Shown piece after piece: positions 1-10,385 of a stretch of 64,000 nucleotides of DNA. Numbering within the stretch: position 1 is the first letter of the stretch; every line of letters starts with the position of its first letter. Source of the stretch: Piezodorus guildinii (lineage: Eukaryota; Arthropoda; Insecta; Hemiptera; Pentatomidae). The notes below the pieces were generated by a model that saw only the letters and a list, made by a program, of their open reading frames with translations, did no database searches and was not told the origin of the DNA. Made by a program: the position numbers and the translations under genes. The DNA lies in NCBI GenBank assembly GCA_023052935.1, contig CM041292.1, positions 27,424,954 through 27,488,953 on the forward strand, written 5' to 3'.

Positions 1-1
1 A

Positions 2-599
2 ATTTATTTTTACGAATTTAAATTAGGGCGCAGCGCTGCGCAAACGGCTCGTAATATTAATGAAGTGTGGGGTCAGGGGGCTATTAATGAGTGCACGGTG
101 CAGCGTTGGTTCCAGAAGTTTCGCAGAGGAGATTTCGACCTCGAAGACAAGGAAGGTCGGGGCCGTCATCTTGCTCTGGACAACGACCAGCTGAGGTCAA
201 AAGTGGAAGAAGACCCAACCAAAACCACACGAGAAATGGCGGCGGAACTCGGAACTCAAAAATTGCAACGTCTTTGCCCAGCATTGATGAATCGGAAGGG
301 GCCGATCCTGCTCCACGATAACGCCAGACCACACGTTGCACAACCAACGCTTCGACAACAACTACGAAGTTCTCCAACATCCGCCTTATTCACCTGACCT
401 CTCTCCTACAGACTTCCTCTTTTTCAGGCATCTGGGCAACTTTTTGAGGGAGAAAAATTTTCAAAACCAGGACGACATTGAAAATTCTTTTCGTGATTTC
501 ATTGAGTCCAGGGATTCGGATTTTTTTTCTGGTGGAATAAGAAAGCTTGTTGAACGTTGGCAAAAGTGCATTAATTCAGATGGAAATTATTTTGATTAA
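2..599 (+). pseudogene. mariner transposase remnant (DD34D type), running in from the left edge
   Basis: The first 600 bases read as a decayed mariner-family transposase, the DDE/D enzyme that cuts and pastes the element at TA sites. The N-terminal helix-turn-helix part is readable from about base 14 (TARNINEVWGQG, then TVQRWFQKFRRGDFDLED). The reading frame then jumps, by internal deletion, to the catalytic region with HDNARPHVAQ at about 320-350. A one-base frameshift near 345-370 moves the rest into another frame: YSPDLSPTD, then the C-terminal RWQKC block and a stop at 597-599. The first catalytic Asp region (TGDEKW-like) is missing, so the copy cannot encode a working enzyme. The wording of the motifs is closest to the Hsmar1/cecropia-like group (recollection, not a search). 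The left inverted repeat lies outside the window. Confidence 0.9.
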
Positions 600-1189
600 A
601 TATATATAGTTAAAGTAAAGATATGGCGTATTTACAATACCTACTAAAAACCTGCATTAATTTTGCATCAACCCAATAGTTAGTTAGAAGTTCTTAAATT
701 AATTTTTTAAACGGTGTCGTGTGTCACGTGCACCAGATTTTCTTGATAGTCCCTTAATTTGCCTCTTCTGAATAACCTAGCTCTTTCTGAGAATTATCTT
801 TTTTCTGCTTATAAGGATTTTAAGATTAAGAAACCCTGTCAGTATCATAATTTATGTTGTTTATTTAGTTTATAGTTTAATATCCCTTTTAGAGGGCAAA
901 ACTATTGGAAACAGGAAAAGATATTAGAAAAATTCATTTTTAAGCATTGGCAGACTGTTTCAATTAGGATAGAACGAACATGATAAAAAAGCTTATTGAA
1001 TTATTATACAGTACTTAATCAAAATAAAAATACCTTCTCTTACCATATACTTCATACGTAGATGATGCTGTACAAAAGAATCAATGAAAATATGGTTATT
1101 TACAATAGTATATTATTAAGTAGCATTATTAATCATTCGAAATCAGCATGTAAATTGTAATGATTTCTTTTTTCTTACATCGAGTCAAA
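600..1189. other. AT-rich intergenic DNA, nothing recognised
   Basis: No coding potential is visible. A short stretch near 700-735, read on the minus strand, resembles the start of repeat B (CTGGTGCACGTGACACACGAC) but does not continue convincingly. Confidence 0.5.
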
Positions 1190-1870
1190 AGCAAACTTGA
1201 AAAACGCTGCAAATTATTAACCAATGATTTATTATATCCCAATAATTATATTAGGGTATAACAGTTTATGTAGCTGTTAACAGAGAATTAACCTATATGT
1301 ATAGGAAAAATTAATCAAAGGTAAATTTAAAATCACCACTGCTATGTTTAAAACGCAATATCTCAGCTATATCTTAGCTGATTTCAGTTTTATAATTAAT
1401 CGCAGGCTATAGCCGTCATGCATATTTCAATGGATAAGAAACAGGACAGCGTTAGAACGAAGTGTAATAACGCATACAATTGTTCATTATTAAGTAATAC
1501 ATCTAAAAGAAAAGTATAGTATGCCAGGCAGCATATCAATTGTTTTTTTAAGCGTCATCTCATGCTTGACCGCATCGAAAAATTTGGGCATCTAGAGACA
1601 AATGACAGCTATTTGTCGATAGTTTTTTTTAGAAAAACTGTGGCCAAATGTGATAATTTTCACTTCCAAACATACAACTTACAATCGATTTCATCTGCCA
1701 GTCATAAACAGTTTAAAAAAAAGCACGATCGTCAAATTAAAAGTGTGCGGCAACAGATTAACGTAAGTCCTCAAATTTGGAGGGGGAGGATAATTTTATT
1801 CTTTGGTGGTCTATTGCAAAGTTTCATTATTGAAAATAATAAAACCAAAAAAATGTTAATTTTGAGGATT
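1190..1870 (+). repeat. dispersed repeat A, copy 1
   Basis: This matches, in inverted orientation, 3,680-4,400 and, in the same orientation, 14,935-15,300. Shared landmarks in order: a stretch near 1,250-1,275 (TTAGGGTATAACAGTTTATG), GTAGCTGTTAACAGA, AATATCTCAGCTA, and near the end TAAGTCCTCAAATTTGG followed by TCATTATTGAAAATAATAAA. No intact protein is encoded. Whether it is a DNA transposon derivative or another repeat type is unclear, because the ends are not defined. Confidence 0.6.
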
Positions 1871-2103
1871 TAATTAACTATGAATTTGTTCACTTTGAAT
1901 ATTATCTAATAGTCACTCTGAGTAAATATGCAAGAAATATAAGAAGTCTAGGAATGGGAACATCCACCTTAGATGGATTGAAAGTAATTTTAAGTTTTGC
2001 TGTAGCATCTTAGTCGAGGAGTCATGGGCCCTTCAATTCAACTTATAGTTGTAAAGCTAAAGATATCCTTAATCGATAGAGCATAATTGACTATAATTCG
2101 AAA

Positions 2104-2109
<6 letters not shown>

Positions 2110-2179
<70 letters not shown>

Positions 2180-2180
2180 T
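2110..2180. repeat. compound (CT)n(AT)n microsatellite
   Basis: About 31 bases of CT dinucleotides are followed directly by about 40 bases of AT dinucleotides. Confidence 0.95.
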
Positions 2181-2740
2181 ATAAGAAAATAATATAATGG
2201 GGTAAATTTACCGTTTTATCAAATTAAATATTTAAAAGGATTGTAGATATTTTAACCCCTTTTTATACTTACCAATACTTCATAATCCTTTTAGAGCATC
2301 CTATAAGCTTGTTTACTCCATTCGACTTCCTTAAAAAAGAAGCTTGAGTTTAGTTATTTGTTTGAAAGAAGAAACACGACAGTGTTACACTAAATTCTCG
2401 TAATTTTAGGGCATTACTTAAAAAAAAAAAAAAAATTCACAAGTGTCCTTGACCATCGCTCTGGTGTTGGTTTGAAAAATTTAGCTGTGGAGATACCACG
2501 TGGGTAAGAAAGAAGAACTCTCGGCGACTATTTATGGATTTTTATGAGGTTCTGTGAGAAGGTGTTGAATCGAATCCGTCCACAAGTAAGAATTTGCAAG
2601 GGAGTGTAATGTTTGGAAAGATGCTGTTAGTCGTCATATACACTTCATGGGGAAGGTAAAAAAAGTGCAATAGACCGGTCTCTTACGAACTTACCCTCTA
2701 GCAATCAGCTCAAACTCCCGTTAAACCAAAGATATTTTAA
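2181..2740. other. intergenic, possibly old mariner leader sequence
   Basis: No reading frame is preserved. The poly-A run at about 2,420-2,435 and the stretch after it lead into the mariner remnant at 2,741-2,905, so part may belong to that old copy. I cannot prove it. Confidence 0.35.
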
Positions 2741-2905
2741 AGAACTTGATGGGTTCGAACTCCTACCTCCTACAAGATATGGTCCAGACCTCGCACCATC
2801 GGTTTAATACTTGTTTCGGTTCATGGTCCATAGTCCAAGAGTTCTTTGACATTGACCCCAAAGAATGGTATCAGTGTGGGATCGAGCAGATTGCTAATGA
2901 CGGTA
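2741..2905 (+). pseudogene. second-lineage mariner transposase remnant, C-terminal part
   Basis: On the plus strand the motif PTRYGPDLAPS (compare PPYSPDLAPSD of mariner) is followed in broken frames by a YLFRFM-like stretch and FFDIDPKEWYQCGIEQIA, which fits the mariner C-terminus. It abuts the opposite-strand mariner at 2,894-3,636. The third catalytic Asp is replaced and stops interrupt it. Confidence 0.5.
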
Positions 2906-3636
2906 GATAACAATAGGATATACTTTGAGTATTACTGATATTTTAGGATATTTGACTTCGTTATCGTCTTGAAGACGCCGACCACCCAGGTGTTTCTTCA
3001 AGTGCAGGAACAAATGGTAGTCGCTGGGCGCTAGATCAGGGCTGTATGGAGGATGATCTAGAGTTTCCCATTTAAATGATTTGATGAGATCTTCGGTCCG
3101 ATTAGCCACATGTGGACGGGCATTGTCATGCAGCAAAACGATACCCTTACTCAACTTGTCACGTCTTTTGTTCTGGATTGCCCGACGCAGATTTTCCAAT
3201 GTCTCACAATAAGACGCTGCATTGATTGTCTCATTACGAGGCAGAAACTCCACTAGCAAAACGGACGCCCACTCCGTTCTTCATCATGCACCATTTGTGC
3301 GACCATCTTTAAATGCTCTCACCCGTTTCCTTACCATTCCATCACTCATAATGTTTTATCCGTAAACTTCAACGATTTCATGATGAATATCGATCGGTTT
3401 TACGCCTTTAGCACTAGGAAATCGTATAACAGCCCGCACTTCACAATCAGCGGGACTCACGATTGTCGAATGCATCTTAAACACTCAGTAAACAACATAT
3501 ACAATGAAGAAAATTCATGGAAATTATCTAGAAAAGTAATTAAGGTACAACTTTCATGTAAAAATAAAATTATTGCGATATTTTTGCACGTATTTTTTTA
3601 ATTCCGAAACGGTCCTTACTTAAAAAACATGCCTCG
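2894..3636 (-). pseudogene. mariner element, 5' end intact, internally deleted, 3' end lost
   Basis: Read on the minus strand, the element begins at 3,636 (CGAGGCATG terminus, TA target at 3,637-3,638). The transposase start is at 3,475 and reads ADCEVRAVI, PIDIHHEIVEVYG, then MVRK and RAFKDGRTN, with stops. It is then fused, after an internal deletion, to the catalytic half (FLPRNETINAASY, LLHDNARPHVANRT, YSPDLAPSDYH). The second and third catalytic Asp are 34 residues apart, as in mariner DD34D. The frame loses homology after DDNEVK at about 2,940, so the 3' end is missing. The same family as 43,657-44,166. The outer 127 bases match the 3' end of that copy inverted, which points to long terminal inverted repeats. 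Confidence 0.88.
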
Positions 3637-3679
3637 TATATGAAAGAAATAATAATACAAATATTTGATTGAAAACCGG

Positions 3680-4400
3680 TCATTTGGTTTATTATTTTCA
3701 ATAATGAACCTTTGTAATCGACCAAAAAAAAAAAAAAAAGAAAAAAAAAAAGAATACCTCCCGTCCCCCTCTCAAAATTTGAGGGCTTACGTTTCAAGGT
3801 GCGTAGATTCTGAATAACGAATAAAACTGAAAATTCGTTTGTCCGACGTCCGCCGTACGCGGACATCCGACATCGGACATCCGACATCGCACATTTCTTC
3901 AAAACTACAGGACCATGACAATTTGAAATTCCCCACAAAAATACTAGGTCATCCAATTATAACCTAACACCTAGGCGTTGAGTAGGTTACTTGTTTTCCT
4001 AGGCGTTGATATTAGCGGGCTATTGAAAATGGCGCGATTAAAAGTGATTTAATTGAATTACTCAGTTATTTTTGAAGATAGAGACAAAATTTATGAGTGA
4101 ATTTAACCCAAAAAAAACTGCGAATAATTATAAAAAAGAAAAAAAAGAGGGAATTTTATCCAAAAATACGCCCATAACTCAGTTATTTTTGGAGAAATGG
4201 AAAAATGTGTAAAGAGTTTTAGATTCAGTAAAGCGCGATAAAAAGAATCATTGAAATTGGTGCAGAACTAGCTGAGATTTAGCGCTATTTTCCTTTGAAT
4301 TGTTTTTCATATTAGTTAATTGCATATTAACAGCTGTGTAAACAGTTATACCCTAATATAGTTATTCGGAAATAATGATAATTTGCAGTGCTTTTTTTAT
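3680..4400 (-). repeat. dispersed repeat A, copy 2
   Basis: Inverted copy of 1,190-1,870. It carries two spaced copies of an inner sub-unit (AACTCAGTTATTTTT at about 4,060 and 4,177) that also occurs three times at 15,345-15,620. An A-rich run at 3,724-3,752 sits inside. Confidence 0.6.
3843..3895. repeat. short tandem repeat of a 14-15 base unit
   Basis: CGGACATCCGACAT-type units follow each other with small changes, giving an alternating GGACATCC/GACATC pattern. This is an isolated GC-richer patch inside repeat A copy 2. Confidence 0.7.
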
Positions 4401-4639
4401 AGCGATAATTATGAACAGTATTGAAACATGTTTATTTTTCCTTTTAAGTTTTTCTTATTAATAAAATAAAATTAAGGGTTTTATTTGGTTTGTCAGTAAT
4501 ACATGAAAAACTGATCTGTTTTAAAATGATAAAGGTAAACATCCTGTTAGTGAAAAAAAAAAAAAAAATGTGGCTAACCGGATAATGGAGACCTCCATGG
4601 AATTATCCTTAAGGAACCATGGAGGGGCGCTGGTACTTA

Positions 4640-4718
4640 AGCTGGTCCAGCCTGGAGATTCGGCAGTCCATCCTTTCTTCTTCTTTCAGCCATCGGTGGC
4701 CAGGATAACCAGATCAAG
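4640..4718 (+). other. candidate non-coding first exon of the Gly/Tyr-rich gene
   Basis: A GC-richer island ends in a good splice donor (ATCAAG|GTACTT at 4,718/4,719), and the next exon of the downstream gene begins with an acceptor at 6,977. An Inr-like CAGTC lies at 4,664. Just upstream is a perfect 9-base inverted repeat (CCTCCATGG at 4,592-4,600 and CCATGGAGG at 4,617-4,625). This is inference only; there is no clear TATA box. Confidence 0.3.
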
Positions 4719-4959
4719 GTACTTTACCTTAGCCTGTTAAAAAACAAAACAGTTATATTATATAAAAGTTAAAGTATTTATTCTTTACTTTCTGTGCTTG
4801 TTAACGATAATTTGCCTCTTACTTTTGAGTTTATTAATATTAAAATTATTAGTTAAATCTACGTAGCCAGAAGAAAATCCTTTTTGGTAAAGAGATTTCG
4901 AGTCGTGGACAAAGGTGAAACGGATGATTTGTAAAAAAAGAAAAAAATCTAAGAGTACT

Positions 4960-5910
4960 GTAGTATGTTGAGTTTATATTTTTATTTGTTTTTAGTGAAG
5001 ATAAGCCTTCTTTCATTATCGATCTTCCCCTTTCAATGATCTAAAACAAAAATATTTTCACTTATTACTTTCACTATCACCTATATATGAAATATATGTA
5101 TTAAGAGGAAACAGAGCGATCGTAAAAATATTCGAATTCGAGTTTTGACCAGAAATACACGTTCCATGGTTTCTCTGAGTCAAAGTTACCAAGTCCGGAA
5201 AAAGATCTGTCTTTATGCGGTAATTTTAGATCGAAAAGATTATATTTATATAACGAAAACAAAAAGTCGTACTAAACTGAAATATCATATTTAAAACAAC
5301 TATACACCCGAGATGTTACCGCAACTTTTTCATCAATATCGGCTAACCAGAAGAGCCACTTTATACCATACATTTTGCTCCTTTTTACAATTGAGACGTT
5401 GATTTCCAAAAGGTGCTACATCCATTCTGGGGAATTTTACATGAAGCATGAAAGTCTCTCATTACTATATTATTAAACTAGCTAATTTGATTCTTTCGCA
5501 TTAAAATCTAGAATTATTTCTTTACTATATTAATAAAACCATATTAATGTTATGAAATGAAATGTTCTGGTATGATTTGGAATGCAACTAAATGTGTAAT
5601 TAGTATCTTAATAAATTAATAGCATTTCTAAATCACGTTATTAAAGGACGCGAGTGGTCATTAGATACAATCAAATTTAAGATTTAGACAAAACTAAATG
5701 AGGAGATATAAATATGTAAAAATATCAATTTCGTAAAAAATGTCCTTTAGTATCTTTTGGAAATTAACGTCTCAATTGTCTCTCAAAAAGTGCTCTAACC
5801 TTTTTGATTAAACTCGGTGAAAAATTGAATAAGGACAAGGTTTAATAAGATCCAGGTTTCATTCTGATCGAAATTGTCTTACAAGGCTTAAATAATAAGT
5901 CTGATAATTT
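4960..5910 (-). repeat. dispersed repeat B, copy 1, interrupted by a MITE
   Basis: Inverted relative to the copies at 43.5-45.0, 47.5 and 49.7-55.7 kb. Shared landmarks on its own strand: ATTCTGATCGAAA and GTTAGAG (right part), CTCTTCTGGTTAGCCGAT, AACATCTCGGG, AACGTGTATTTC and a terminal GTGAAAGTAA. The sequence TTTTTGAGA...AAAAGG is split by the MITE at 5,387-5,779, so this copy is older than that insertion. Confidence 0.7.
5387..5779 (+). mobile_element. MITE (about 393 bp), copy 1
   Basis: The ends are inverted repeats of about 30 bases (ACAATTGAGACGTTGATTTC at the left, its near-perfect complement at the right). A second copy with the same ends and interior lies at 12,793-13,175. It has no coding capacity, so it is non-autonomous. 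The target duplication is not clear. It sits inside repeat B copy 1. Confidence 0.82.
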
Positions 5911-5979
5911 ATTTAAAATTTTCTTCATCTAAAGTAGTACTATAAATTTTGTATTTTTTAAAAATTAAATCATATCATC

Positions 5980-6257
5980 GGAGATCACTTGTAGCTGGGT
6001 GGCTAGCATAACAGCCTCCTATGCCAAAGGTCACGGGTTCAAACCCGCAGGTGGTCTTTGGATTTTTTAATGGGAGTAAAAAATTCTTAGTTATGCCGTC
6101 CTTCGGAGGGGACGTTAAAAGGTGGTCCCGAGCCTGTTCGATGTCAGGTACTCGTTAAAGATCCCTATCCTAATAAACCCTGGATAGGCAAAATTCAGGA
6201 CTCCCACTATAGCATCGTCCGATTAGCCATAGTAGCATAAAGTGACGTTGAATAAAT
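5980..6257 (+). mobile_element. tRNA-derived SINE family S1, full-length copy
   Basis: RNA polymerase III boxes are visible: A box TAGCTGGGTGG (about 5,992) and B box GGGTTCAAACCC (about 6,034). The tRNA-unrelated body contains TCCTTCGGAGGGGACGTTAAA and CATCGTCCGATTAGCC, and the tail is (AAAT)n-like. A perfect 13-base target duplication AAATCATATCATC flanks it (5,967-5,979 and 6,258-6,270). This is the best-preserved of nine copies or fragments in the window. Confidence 0.92.
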
Positions 6258-6977
6258 AAATCATATCATCTTGTAAGCAATGATAAAAAAGTAAGTAAAT
6301 ACATAAGTTGAACAAATGCGGTATCCAACTAAAGGAGTAAAGTGCAGCAATTTTCGTGTTTTCGAACAGTAATATAGATGTACAATTTTCCGTTGGAAAG
6401 CTAAAGAGTTTAAAAAAATATTATCTTATACACAAAATTGTAAAAGTTAAGGAGAGTGATAAAAAGTGGACAAAACCAACTGGTAGTAGTACATAATAAT
6501 ATAATAGATTATTTAATAAAACACATGTTTCTATCGAAACTCAATTTAATTAATTATTTCTTTAATCTCTTACTATAATCAAAAGTTCCTAATTGATTTT
6601 AAAAACGGAGGTAAGGAAAATTCGATTGTTGCAGATTTATTCTTTTAGTGGGTTCATTTGAGTGGTTCAATTACAGCATAGCTACCTGGAATCTAAACAT
6701 AAATAATTTGTCGTAGCCTAACAACATATTTTTATATATTCATATTTATGGAATATTTTTTTTCCTGAAAATTGGTATTTTCGTAAAAATAGGAAACTGG
6801 ATAAAATAAAAATCCATTTCTTTTTCTTCCTTTCCTTTTTAATTGGAAAAAGAATATGGAAGTTATAAGAAAAGAAGCACACTGAGATTGTTAAGTAATA
6901 AAACCTCTACTTAAACACATATCCTCATACATATTTTGGTATATAAGATACTTAGATAGATATAATTATTTATTCAG

Positions 6978-8716
6978 GTGGATACTCCAATTGACTTCAG
7001 AGGTGCAATGGCAGGGGGCAGAAGTTCGACCAATAGGAGCACAGCTCTGAGCCATCTAGGTCTAGTACTCTCGGCCATCTACCTCAACTTAACCTTGGAT
7101 TCTGTAAGTGCTTTCTTTGTTTCCTAGAAGTAGGTCAGATCAATTTTTAATTAAGTCTTTAAAATACAACTTAATACTGTCATAGTTAGATAATTAATAT
7201 TTGGTTCAAGTTTATTAAGAATGAACATACCTTTCAAATATTCACTTAAGCATTCTTGAAAACGATCTTCTTACACCACAGGCCAACGGCAGCGAGCACC
7301 ATTCCTATGGCGGAGGAGCCTATGTTCCTCCCGTCGTCGTTCCCCCTCAGATGTGGCCGGAGTTCTTGACCAGGCTTGCCATCGGAGGCTTCACCGATCA
7401 AGGAGGTCTTGGAAACTACTTCAACCAGAACGGCGCTACTGGTTTCAACACGAATAATGGCTTCTTCGACGATCTGTTCGCTCGTAGAAACGCTTACGAT
7501 TATGGAAAGGGATATGGAGGTAAGTGAAAAGTAATGCGATAGGTTTTATTCAGACAATTTTTTAAAATTTAATCGTTTGTAATAATTATTTGTTGTCAAC
7601 AGCTGGATACGACTACGGAAGAGGCGGAGTCCAAGGCGGTGGCTACAGGGATCTAGGAGGTCGTAACAAAGGACACACTGCTTCCGGGTTTTCTAACTCT
7701 TACAGGAAGGACGAATCCGGCGATAGGTCTAGCTATTACGACGATGGTCTCGGCCACAGAGGAACCATCAGATACGGCGCTGATGATGCTAGGTAATTAA
7801 GAGATTGATGAACAGATTTATTTACGGTCTCTCTAGAATGATGACATATTCATTACTGGTATTCTTATCAAGGGTGGCTTAATCCCGATTTCCAAAGAAA
7901 ATACCTACTAGGTATCTTCTTATTTCAATCCTTAAGAGCCAGACAACCTTCCTATGTAGTTGACCTCCTCACTATACGTTTTTTCTTACATACGCTAAAT
8001 ACAAGATCTCAACCTACCGACTTATATTATCCCTCTGACAGAACTGCTTCCTTTGAGTAGTACTATATCATCCGTGCTACCATACATCGGAATTCATTAC
8101 CCATATCCCTTAGTAAATTATCATAAGCCACATTCAAACACCACTTATTTCTCCAGCTTCTAAAAGATCACATGTGTAAACTTTCTTGACTTTATGCGCT
8201 ACTAAACCTCATTCAATTTTCATCTGTTTTGTTGATATCTTTTAGTTATTTTAAATTTTTATATTTGATAGGTATTAGCTGGCTAGTAGTTATGTATCTA
8301 AATGAATCCAGCCAAGCTGGATCATTTCTTTTTGTTGTGCTTTATTCTTAGGGGACAAAATGTCCCAGATATTTTGTTTTTCATTCATTCATTAAGCTCT
8401 TTATTTCTAATTAACCCTTCAATGGACGATTTTATTAACAAATGATGTACATTTCGCTAGGTTCAGAGACCAGGGCGGTTCTCTCGGAAGAGGAGGATTC
8501 CACAACAGCAACCTCAACAGATACGGCACCGCTGCTAGGGGACGCTACGGCGACGCCCTCACATACGCCCAGGGTAACGACAGAGGAGCACACTTCGGCG
8601 GAGGAAGGTACGGCTACGCAAGACACGGAAGACTCATGCCGAACAAGAGTACTGGCCTCTACGTAATTCCGATGCCGAGCACACTTTTTTTCGATCAAAC
8701 CCCCCCTCCACTGTAA
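6978..8716 (+). CDS. secreted Gly/Tyr-rich protein, cuticle-like (259 aa), spliced
   Basis: Coding exons join in phase as 7,008-7,103, 7,282-7,519, 7,603-7,792 and 8,461-8,716: 777 coding bases plus stop. Each intron has GT-AG ends. The exon beginning at 6,978 carries a short 5' leader before the ATG. The N-terminus has a basic start and a hydrophobic core (LGLVLSAIYLNLTL), so export by signal peptide is expected. The mature part has a VPPVVVPPQMWP segment, then Gly-, Tyr-, Arg- and Asn-rich sequence with YDYGKGYGG, YDYGRGG and the KDESGDRSSYYDD block. No enzyme motif is seen. Low-complexity Gly/Tyr composition plus the YxKDExxxxxxYYDD pattern recalls insect cuticle or other structural extracellular proteins (family memory, not searched). 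The exons are clearly GC-richer than the introns. A short extra ORF extension past the donor at 7,793 would end the protein early if intron 3 were retained. Confidence 0.82.
7282..7519 (+). CDS. exon of the Gly/Tyr-rich gene (start of mature protein)
   Basis: Begins after an acceptor at 7,280-7,281 in phase 0 and ends at donor GGAG|GTAAGT with one base over. Encodes NGSEHHSYGGGAYVPPVVVP, a WPEFLTRLAIGGF segment and FFDDLFARRNAYDYGKGY. These residues are not low-complexity throughout, which supports a real exon. Confidence 0.85.
7603..7792 (+). CDS. exon of the Gly/Tyr-rich gene (Tyr/Asp block)
   Basis: Acceptor CAACAG|CTGG completes the split GCT codon. The exon encodes YDYGRGG, GHTASGFSNSYRKDESGD and SSYYDDGLGHRG, ending at donor CTAG|GTAATT two bases into an Arg codon. 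Confidence 0.85.
8461..8716 (+). CDS. last coding exon of the Gly/Tyr-rich gene
   Basis: Acceptor GCTAG|GTTC completes the Arg codon. Encodes FRDQGGSLGRGGFHNSNLNR, RYGDALTYAQGNDRG and a C-terminal YVIPMPSTLFFDQTPPPL, with TAA at 8,714-8,716. Confidence 0.85.
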
Positions 8717-9055
8717 AACCTTATGTTCGCTCCTACTCTTGGTACTCTTCCACCACATACACCATGCCATAAATTTGGAAGTGATAAAACCATAAACGTA
8801 TATTACCATATGACTCTAATTCAAATCACTGCAATGTACATTAAAACATTTAAAAAAACAATCCATACGACCTTCCATGGAATGGTGAATGCTGGTGAAG
8901 ACCCGACGCATACCTCCAACTGAGGGGGGGTTCTTAATGACCATCGGATTATTTATTGACTTATCATAAAAAATGTACATATTTGTATATTTATTAGCTA
9001 AGTAAAAAATGCTTTACATCATTATTTATGAAAATGTAAAAAAAAAAATGTAATT

Positions 9056-9061
9056 AATAAA
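9056..9061 (+). terminator. poly(A) signal AATAAA for the Gly/Tyr-rich gene
   Basis: The first canonical AATAAA after the stop, giving a 3' UTR of about 350 bases. No other gene on this strand lies between. Confidence 0.55.
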
Positions 9062-9127
9062 GATATTTAAAAAATATATGTTTTAATTAATGATTTCCTT
9101 AATTAATTAAAAATAAAACAGATCTGA

Positions 9128-9265
9128 TATAGCCTTTGACGATGTCAGGTACTCGTTAAAGATCCCTATCCTAATAAAACCTGGATAGGCAAAATTTAGG
9201 ACTCCCACTGAGCATCGTCCGATTAGCCATAGCAGCATGAAAGTGACGTTAAAGGAATAAACAAC
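9128..9265 (+). mobile_element. SINE S1, 5'-truncated copy
   Basis: Contains only the 3' body (GATGTCAGGTACTCGTTAAAG to GTGACGTTAAAGGAATAAAC). An 11-base target duplication AACAGATCTGA flanks it (9,117-9,127 and 9,266-9,276), which shows 5'-truncated insertion by LINE-type machinery. Confidence 0.88.
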
Positions 9266-9276
9266 AACAGATCTGA

Positions 9277-10385
9277 ATATTCATGAAAAAGGAAAAAGAC
9301 GGAGGAGTGTTTACATTTTATCTATCATGTTCTACTAATGAAATACTATGATGTAAATTAGGTGGTTTCACAATATTTATGTTGCCTCGTGTGTATTTTA
9401 GATGGTTTTAAACGTGCGCCATTCAGACGGATAATGCCTACCACAACACATTTTATTTTGTAGGATATGAAATACCTAATGAGTTATAAGATATATTCAT
9501 GCCTTCCAATTAAATTGGCAGCTGACAAACATTCTAACAACATCCTGCTGTAGCAGTGATGAAAAACTTTGAACAAAGAATTATTTGCCTTAATTTCAAA
9601 ACTGAAAGTTGGCCAAATTTAGCAACAGTGGACAGGTATGGAAGATCCTGTAAACGACCATATAAAGGCAAAAGATTGGAGAGAAGGGTGTAAAAATAAG
9701 GCTTTAAGAAACTGAAAGCTGCTGGAGAGGGCAAGAACTCGAAAATGGATTGTGGATCCATTTTGGTGTTCGTTAATTACATTTATTTGAGGTTTTGAAT
9801 ATCTTCAACGAATTTGAAATATCCCCATTGCTCATATAATGAAATAACGAGATATTTACGAGTAGAACACCTTCTGAAGATAAAAGCCATCTTCTAATGT
9901 AATTTGGAAGAAAGCATTTTTAGCTTGTGGACCCAGATTCAAGTTCGTTCCCGACTTTGGATGGAAGCTTGTGACATTTGCATTGAAGGCACGTTTGTGA
10001 AAATCTTGATTCAGGTTGGAAATAGACATTTAGAATAGATAGAGATCTGTGAGTGGTCCTGGACAAGTGGTACCCCATATTTTCCAGTCAGTTACAAAGA
10101 GGTTCTTTAAAGCACTTCCCCGCCCTCCCCACTCATTTCAAACATATTTATTTATTGCAAATTTACTGAAAATTTGAATCCCCTTGGTTAACTCAAGCGT
10201 TTTAATTTTATGTTATTTTTAATCTGAATAATAACAATAAAAAGAAAAATAATATCCACAATGCGGCAACACTGAGTTCCTATAGTACCTACTGAAAATA
10301 TAACCTTCGTGTTATAAATATTTCTGTGATTTATCTGTCATTCTATAAATTTTAAATTTCAGTATTATCCCTTAGTGTAGTATTA
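9277..10385. other. intergenic between the Gly/Tyr-rich gene and ACTMAP
   Basis: No complete gene is seen. 9,890-10,020 has a faint coding look on the plus strand with frame breaks and may be transposase debris. A splice-acceptor-like TTTAAATTTCAG ends at 10,362, 23 bases before the ACTMAP start, so ACTMAP may have an upstream leader exon here. Confidence 0.4.

Noticed and set aside
5990..6060. tRNA gene suggested by A and B boxes
   Set aside because: The anticodon and acceptor stems do not fold, there is a long unrelated body and a target duplication: a SINE, not a tRNA gene. The same applies to the other SINE copies.
8435..8809. Long open frames on both strands over the last exon of the Gly/Tyr-rich gene (antisense 124 codons, plus-strand 74 codons)
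   Set aside because: They are shadow frames of a GC-rich Gly/Arg exon; the splice phases fix a different frame.
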